From positions 1-10,939 of the forward strand of contig DAOUSP010000027.1 in assembly GCA_030627155.1 (NCBI GenBank): a stretch of 10,939 bases of DNA, given 5' to 3'. The position numbers were made by a program, and so were the translations under genes. The notes beneath the pieces are model-generated. The model was not told where the DNA came from. It saw nothing but the letters and a program-made list of their open reading frames with translations, and made no database searches. This document shows positions 7,952 through 10,939 of this stretch, piece by piece. This DNA is from Candidatus Aminicenantota bacterium (lineage in GTDB: Bacteria; Acidobacteriota; Aminicenantia; Aminicenantales; Aminicenantaceae). The stretch's first letter is position 1. Every line of letters begins with the position of its first letter.

Positions 7952-8926
7952 TTAAAATTCTTCGAATTCTTTTTCAAAACTAAGGCTGGCTCGATTTCTG
8001 CCACGCCATCTGCTATGGTTCATAAGGGCTTCTCCGCGATTTATAAGGCGGTCTAATGTATCAGTACTTTTTGCTATCGTTGCTCCGATAGAGACGGTAA
8101 TGCTAATTGAGGTTGAAGTTTTAACAGAGGTTGGGTCTGTAAATATATTTGACTGTAAAATAAGGAGCCTTAGTTTGTTTGCAACCATATCAAGCTTTGG
8201 TTCGGAAATATTAAGAATAGTGACAATAAACTCATCTTCGCCCCAGCGACCCACGACATCAAAAAATCTGATGTTATTGGAAATAGTCTGCGCAACAGTC
8301 CGCAAAACCTGGTTACCAACCTTGTTTCCGTGTGCTTCATTAATGTTATTAAGATGGTCAATATCGATATACATTATGCCGAATGGCAAGTGGTAATTAT
8401 GCATTTCCTCAATGCGTGAAAGAAGATGCATCTCCAGATACCTTCTGTTTCCGACCTCAGTAATAGGATCAAGAAGGGACATGTGTTTCAATTCCCGGGT
8501 TTTCTGAGGCATCATCACTTTTGGTGAAACATCCGAGAACGTTTGCACTGCACCGATGGGTATGTTCTTTTTATTGAGGCATGGTAGAACCCGGAAAATC
8601 ACAGGGAGTCGGAAGCCTTCTTTATGACGGAGATAGGCCTCGCAAGTATGAACCTGTCCATCTATTAGAGCTTTTTTAAAAGGACAGAGGTCGTTGCAAA
8701 GTTCAGTTCCGTATGAATCAACGTGACTTAGGATGTTATCAGAGCACTGCTTGCCGAGCACTTCTTTGTTCTTGAAGCCAGTAATCCGTTCAGCACCATT
8801 GTTCCAGAAAGTAATAACCAGATTTTTATCGATAAAATAGATACCATCATGAATGTTGTTGAGTAAAGCCGAATAAAAGTCGGTATTCAATTGTTTGAAA
8901 AAAATATCAAAAGAATTTTCGCTCAA
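7952..8926 (-). CDS. PAS-GGDEF protein with degenerate cyclase active site
   Basis: A 324-residue soluble signalling protein with no membrane segment. An N-terminal PAS domain spans about residues 15-135 (NIHDGIYFIDKNLVITFWNNGAERITGF) and carries Cys61, Cys77, Cys81 and Cys95, with a C-x15-C-x3-C pattern seen in a subset of PAS-GGDEF proteins. A short linker leads to a GGDEF domain, about 150-315, starting LDPITEVGNRR. The signature is GEDEF (229-233). In IDIDHLNNINEAHGNKVGNQ the metal Asp188 and Asn196 remain, but positions usually Lys, Asp, His and Asp are Asn193, Glu197, Asn201 and Asn205. The inhibitory-site RxxD (RFFD, 220-223) is at the canonical five-residue distance. It may therefore bind c-di-GMP rather than make it, though weak cyclase activity is not excluded. 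The start is TTG with AGAGGG seven bases upstream; an in-frame ATG further upstream is immediately followed by TAG. It is divergent from the XRE regulator. Confidence 0.92.
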   Translation of the reverse strand: MSENSFDIFFKQLNTDFYSALLNNIHDGIYFIDKNLVITFWNNGAERITGFKNKEVLGKQCSDNILSHVDSYGTELCNDLCPFKKALIDGQVHTCEAYLRHKEGFRLPVIFRVLPCLNKKNIPIGAVQTFSDVSPKVMMPQKTRELKHMSLLDPITEVGNRRYLEMHLLSRIEEMHNYHLPFGIMYIDIDHLNNINEAHGNKVGNQVLRTVAQTISNNIRFFDVVGRWGEDEFIVTILNISEPKLDMVANKLRLLILQSNIFTDPTSVKTSTSISITVSIGATIAKSTDTLDRLINRGEALMNHSRWRGRNRASLSFEKEFEEF

Positions 8927-9003
8927 TGGTGTCCCTCTTCTCTACATTATAATTATCGATATATAATTACCAATCATTGAATCCCAATAATTTTTATAGG
9001 TTT

Positions 9004-9032
9004 TTTATAACAGAGAAAAAAAATAAAGTCAA
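9004..9032 (-). promoter_or_regulatory. Sigma70-type promoter of the PAS-GGDEF gene
   Basis: Minus strand TTGACT (9032-9027), exact 17-base spacer, TATAAA (9009-9004). The leader to the TTG start is about 70 bases and contains a seven-base inverted repeat TAATTAT/ATAATTA (8950-8969). A second possible pair, TTGGTA and TATAAT (8951-8946), lies closer to the gene. Confidence 0.65.
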
Positions 9033-9087
9033 AATTGTCTCAGATTCCAAACTTTTCACTCCTGACTACTTACTTGTATCAGTTTTC

Positions 9088-9116
9088 TTGACTTTTTTAT
9101 GACCCAGGGTTATAAA
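9088..9116 (+). promoter_or_regulatory. Sigma70-type promoter of the XRE regulator
   Basis: TTGACT (9088-9093), exact 17-base spacer, TATAAA (9111-9116); five of six matches in each hexamer with ideal spacing. The predicted start near 9122-9124 gives a leader of roughly 20 bases containing the ribosome binding site AGGGG (9134-9138). Confidence 0.75.
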
Positions 9117-9120
9117 AAAG
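9092..9120. repeat. 29-bp inverted repeat, candidate operator over the XRE promoter
   Basis: CTTTTTTATGACCC (9092-9105) and GGGTTATAAAAAAG (9107-9120) are reverse complements at 13 of 14 positions around a central A. The repeat runs from the end of the -35 through the whole -10, so a dimer bound here would block RNA polymerase. The adjacent HTH-domain gene makes autoregulation the simplest reading. The half GTTATAAAAAA (9109-9119) recurs exactly on the minus strand at 9011-9001, over the -10 of the divergent PAS-GGDEF promoter. Confidence 0.75.
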
Positions 9121-9144
9121 AAAACCTATGAATAGGGGATGACA

Positions 9145-10206
9145 ATGATTAAAATTCTGGGAGCCAGAATAAGAAAATCAAGGGAAGACCTTGGAATAAC
9201 TCAAGATGACCTGGCTAAGGCCATAGGATGTTCAAGTGAATTCATTTCTCTGTTGGAACTGGGAAAACGTGCGCCCAGACTTGAATCTCTGTTGCTGCTT
9301 GCAGATTACCTTAAAAAGGACATTTCATATTTTCTTCCAGAAAAGGACAATGCATTTAATATTCTTCTCTGCAAAGAAGGGTTAAATAAAAAATCAAAGT
9401 CAGAGCTTAAAAAATTCAAAACCTTTTGTGATGAATACATCAAGCTGGAAGAACTTACAGGACGGCGGCTTCCGCTTGCGCCTCTGTATCATAACGTATC
9501 TGCCGAACGCATGGCAGAGGAGGAGAGGTGCCGTTTAGGACTTGGAGATGAGCCCATCCGCGACGTTTTTTCGCTTCTTGAGCTCAATGGCCTTCACATT
9601 ATCCGGTATTCTTTAAACAAAGATATTAAAATATCTGGAGTGTACATTTTTTTAGAAGAACAGGATGCAGCTTTTGCTTTGGTGAATAGTTCTCAGTCAC
9701 TTGGACGTCAAGTCATGATTGCTGCTCACGTGTATTCCCACTATCTTAAGGATAGATATGGAGGTCCTGTAATTGATAACCCGGACCTTTTTGTTGACGA
9801 ATATCTTTCACTCTATCATCCGCGGGAAAGTTTTGCACAGAAATTTGCGGTTAATTTTCTGATTCCCACATCTAAAATTCATGAAATCATAAGAAAAGAC
9901 ATTCGTAAGAAAAATATAATTTTTGAAGACGTGCTTTACCTGAAGCGGTATTTTGGGGTGAGTACTTTGGCCATGCTGCGAAAACTGGCAGAAATGGAAT
10001 ATATCTCACCAGGCAAGTTTGCAGAATACCAGAAATTAGATCCTGATAAGCATGAACAGGAACTTTTTGGGAATTTAACAGAAGATGGCCAGCTAAAAAC
10101 TGGGAGAAGAAAGATGCTTTTTTCAGACAGATTCCGAAGTCTTGTGTTTGAAGCCCGAAGTAAGAATAAAATTTCAGATGAAAAAGCCGCAACCTTCTTT
10201 AGATAA
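9145..10206 (+). CDS. XRE-family regulator with degenerate ImmA/IrrE metallopeptidase-like domain
   Basis: A 353-residue cytoplasmic DNA-binding protein. Residues about 5-56 form a Cro/CI-type helix-turn-helix (LGARIRKSREDLGITQDDLA, recognition helix around CSSEFISLLELGKR). The central and C-terminal part matches the COG2856/ImmA-IrrE (DUF955) architecture. The zinc motif normally HExxH reads HVYSH (residues 195-199), so both His ligands remain but the catalytic Glu is Val; the third ligand, Glu228 in ESFAQKFAVNFLIP, is present. The Val codon GTG (9730-9732) is one base from GAG. I infer a ligand- or metal-sensing repressor without peptidase activity. I chose the ATG at 9145 because AGGGG lies six bases upstream, whereas it directly abuts the alternative ATG at 9139. 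The C-terminus (FRSLVFEARSKNKISDEKA) is complete by family. It probably controls itself and perhaps the divergent PAS-GGDEF gene. Confidence 0.9.
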   Translation: MIKILGARIRKSREDLGITQDDLAKAIGCSSEFISLLELGKRAPRLESLLLLADYLKKDISYFLPEKDNAFNILLCKEGLNKKSKSELKKFKTFCDEYIKLEELTGRRLPLAPLYHNVSAERMAEEERCRLGLGDEPIRDVFSLLELNGLHIIRYSLNKDIKISGVYIFLEEQDAAFALVNSSQSLGRQVMIAAHVYSHYLKDRYGGPVIDNPDLFVDEYLSLYHPRESFAQKFAVNFLIPTSKIHEIIRKDIRKKNIIFEDVLYLKRYFGVSTLAMLRKLAEMEYISPGKFAEYQKLDPDKHEQELFGNLTEDGQLKTGRRKMLFSDRFRSLVFEARSKNKISDEKAATFFR

Positions 10207-10216
10207 ATTGATAAAT

Positions 10217-10231
10217 TGGGGACAGTCCCCA
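10217..10231. repeat. TGGGGAC-A-GTCCCCA palindrome
   Basis: A perfect seven-base inverted repeat around one A, GC-rich in an otherwise A/T-rich 40-base gap between the XRE stop (10204-10206) and the ribosome binding site of the carbonic anhydrase gene (GAGGAG, 10235-10240). Similar GGGGACAGTCCCC elements occur as dispersed REP-like repeats in many bacteria (recalled, not searched). With a one-base centre an RNA hairpin would need to open inner pairs, and there is no following T-run, so it is not a good terminator. Confidence 0.6.
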
Positions 10232-10246
10232 TTAGAGGAGAAATTC

Positions 10247-10804
10247 ATGCATGGTTTTAGAAAACAGATTCCTGAGATTCATCCCAATACGTTTATAGCT
10301 GAAAACGCCCAGATAATAGGGCGTGTCATATGCAGAGAAGGTTCAAGCATCTGGTTCAACAGTGTGTTGCGGGGCGATATAGAAGAAATTGTAATTGGAG
10401 AGGGTAGTAATATTCAGGATAATTGTGTTATACATGTTGAAACAGGCTTAAAAGCTATCATTGGGAAAGGAGTTACTGTTGGGCATAATGTTGTTCTTCA
10501 TGCTTGCACTGTAGGGGACAACTGCCTCATAGGAATGGGTACAGTAGTTTTAGATGGAGCGCACATTGGACGAAATTCTCTTGTTGCAGCTGGTTCAGTC
10601 GTTACTCCAGGGAAGAGATTTCCTGAAGGTTCCTTGATTATGGGAGCGCCTGCTGTAGTGAAAAGGCAATTAACTGAAGAGGAAATCGAAAGAAACAGAC
10701 AAAGCGCCACACGATACAGAAAATTTTGGGAAGATTATCTTGAACATGGTATTCCGGTTTATTCAAAAGAAGAAGGAACACAAATAAAATACAAAAAGGC
10801 CTAA
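10247..10804 (+). CDS. Gamma-class carbonic anhydrase family protein
   Basis: A 185-residue left-handed beta-helix (hexapeptide repeat) protein, expected to be a cytoplasmic trimer that interconverts CO2 and bicarbonate. Zinc ligands are present as His63 (CVIHVETG) and His80/His85 (GHNVVLHAC), matching His81/117/122 of archaeal Cam. The Arg42-Gly-Asp44 (VLRGDIEEI) and Gln57-Asp58 (NIQDN) positions are also conserved. The acidic loop of Cam is absent, as in CamH/YrdA-like members, whose activity varies. Hexapeptide turns run from about residue 15 to 135, followed by a C-terminal helix (TEEEIERNRQSATRYRKFWEDYL). The ATG at 10247 is set by GAGGAG six bases upstream; 35 further in-frame residues upstream overlap the XRE gene and are not family-like. 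It may be co-transcribed with the regulator, 40 bases away. Confidence 0.93.
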   Translation: MHGFRKQIPEIHPNTFIAENAQIIGRVICREGSSIWFNSVLRGDIEEIVIGEGSNIQDNCVIHVETGLKAIIGKGVTVGHNVVLHACTVGDNCLIGMGTVVLDGAHIGRNSLVAAGSVVTPGKRFPEGSLIMGAPAVVKRQLTEEEIERNRQSATRYRKFWEDYLEHGIPVYSKEEGTQIKYKKA

Positions 10805-10838
10805 ATTTTCACAAATGAAAGCTTAAGTTAAATTTAGG
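10800..10838. repeat. Inverted repeat overlapping the carbonic anhydrase stop
   Basis: CCTAAATTT (10800-10808) and AAATTTAGG (10830-10838) are perfect nine-base arms with a 21-base loop; the stop codon is within the first arm. On the plus strand it is followed by TAAAAAGG rather than a T-run, so it is not a standard terminator for this gene; the T-rich side is on the other strand. Confidence 0.4.
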
Positions 10839-10894
10839 TAAAAAGGCTCATCACAATAATGGATACCTGGGTAGATAAAAGCAGAAAGGAAAAG

Positions 10895-10939
10895 ATGAAT
10901 TTGAGGGGATGGCGTCGCTCCCTTCAGATTTTTAACGCC
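10895..10939 (+). CDS. Possible start of another gene (partial, cut by window edge)
   Basis: An ATG at 10895 follows AAAGGA (10885-10890) at a workable distance and opens a frame that runs to the edge: MNLRGWRRSLQIFNA. Fifteen codons are too few to identify a family or exclude chance. Confidence 0.35.
   Translation, partial: MNLRGWRRSLQIFNA

Noticed and set aside
10142..10246. Upstream extension of the carbonic anhydrase frame into the XRE gene
   Set aside because: It reads through the 3' end of the XRE gene in another frame, lacks family-like sequence, and the ATG at 10247 has a strong Shine-Dalgarno.
1..10939. CRISPR array, tRNA/rRNA genes, insertion sequence or prophage
   Set aside because: No spaced direct repeats, tRNA-like or rRNA-like sequence, transposase or integrase frames were seen on either strand.

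Overview
The window is bacterial chromosomal DNA with modest GC content (roughly 40% by eye) and strong AGGAG-type ribosome binding sites. Three sigma70-like promoters share the -35 hexamer TTGACT. The gene mix is a hydantoinase/oxoprolinase pair, a very large secreted Asp-box beta-propeller 'glycosyl hydrolase', PAS-GGDEF signalling, an XRE-ImmA regulator and a gamma carbonic anhydrase. It fits an uncultured Gram-negative, probably anaerobic lineage such as Aminicenantes/Acidobacteriota-type bacteria. That assignment is inference from gene content only; no rRNA or taxonomic marker is present.

Left third (1-4728, all minus strand), in transcription order: a Rid-family enamine/imine deaminase gene, a stand-alone response-regulator receiver domain, then hyuA and hyuB overlapping by ATGA. 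HyuA and HyuB together would form an ATP-dependent hydantoinase/5-oxoprolinase-type ring-opening enzyme. The Rid gene carries an in-frame TAA a few codons before the family's usual end; coding potential resumes directly after it (VEIEAIA), so it looks like a fresh nonsense mutation that removes an active-site Glu. It also has two start codons, each with its own strong Shine-Dalgarno; the upstream one adds a Tat-like leader.

Middle (5035-7737, plus strand): a 900-residue exported protein with ten recognisable Asp-box (BNR) motifs and a C-terminal Ig-like tail, of the sortilin/VPS10-like propeller family.

Right third: a PAS-GGDEF protein (minus strand) and an XRE-ImmA/IrrE-type regulator (plus strand) are transcribed divergently from two well-formed TTGACT-N17-TATAAA promoters. 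A near-perfect 29-bp inverted repeat fills the interval from the -35 to the -10 of the regulator promoter and is a strong candidate autoregulatory operator. Half of it (11 nt) recurs at the -10 of the GGDEF promoter. Both proteins look catalytically degenerate: the ImmA-like domain has HVxxH instead of HExxH, and the GGDEF domain has GEDEF plus lost substrate residues but keeps the RxxD inhibitory site. This suggests a binding/sensing circuit rather than two enzymes. Downstream, after a short GGGGAC-A-GTCCCC palindrome, lies a gamma-class carbonic anhydrase with all three zinc histidines. The window ends at what may be the first 15 codons of another gene.
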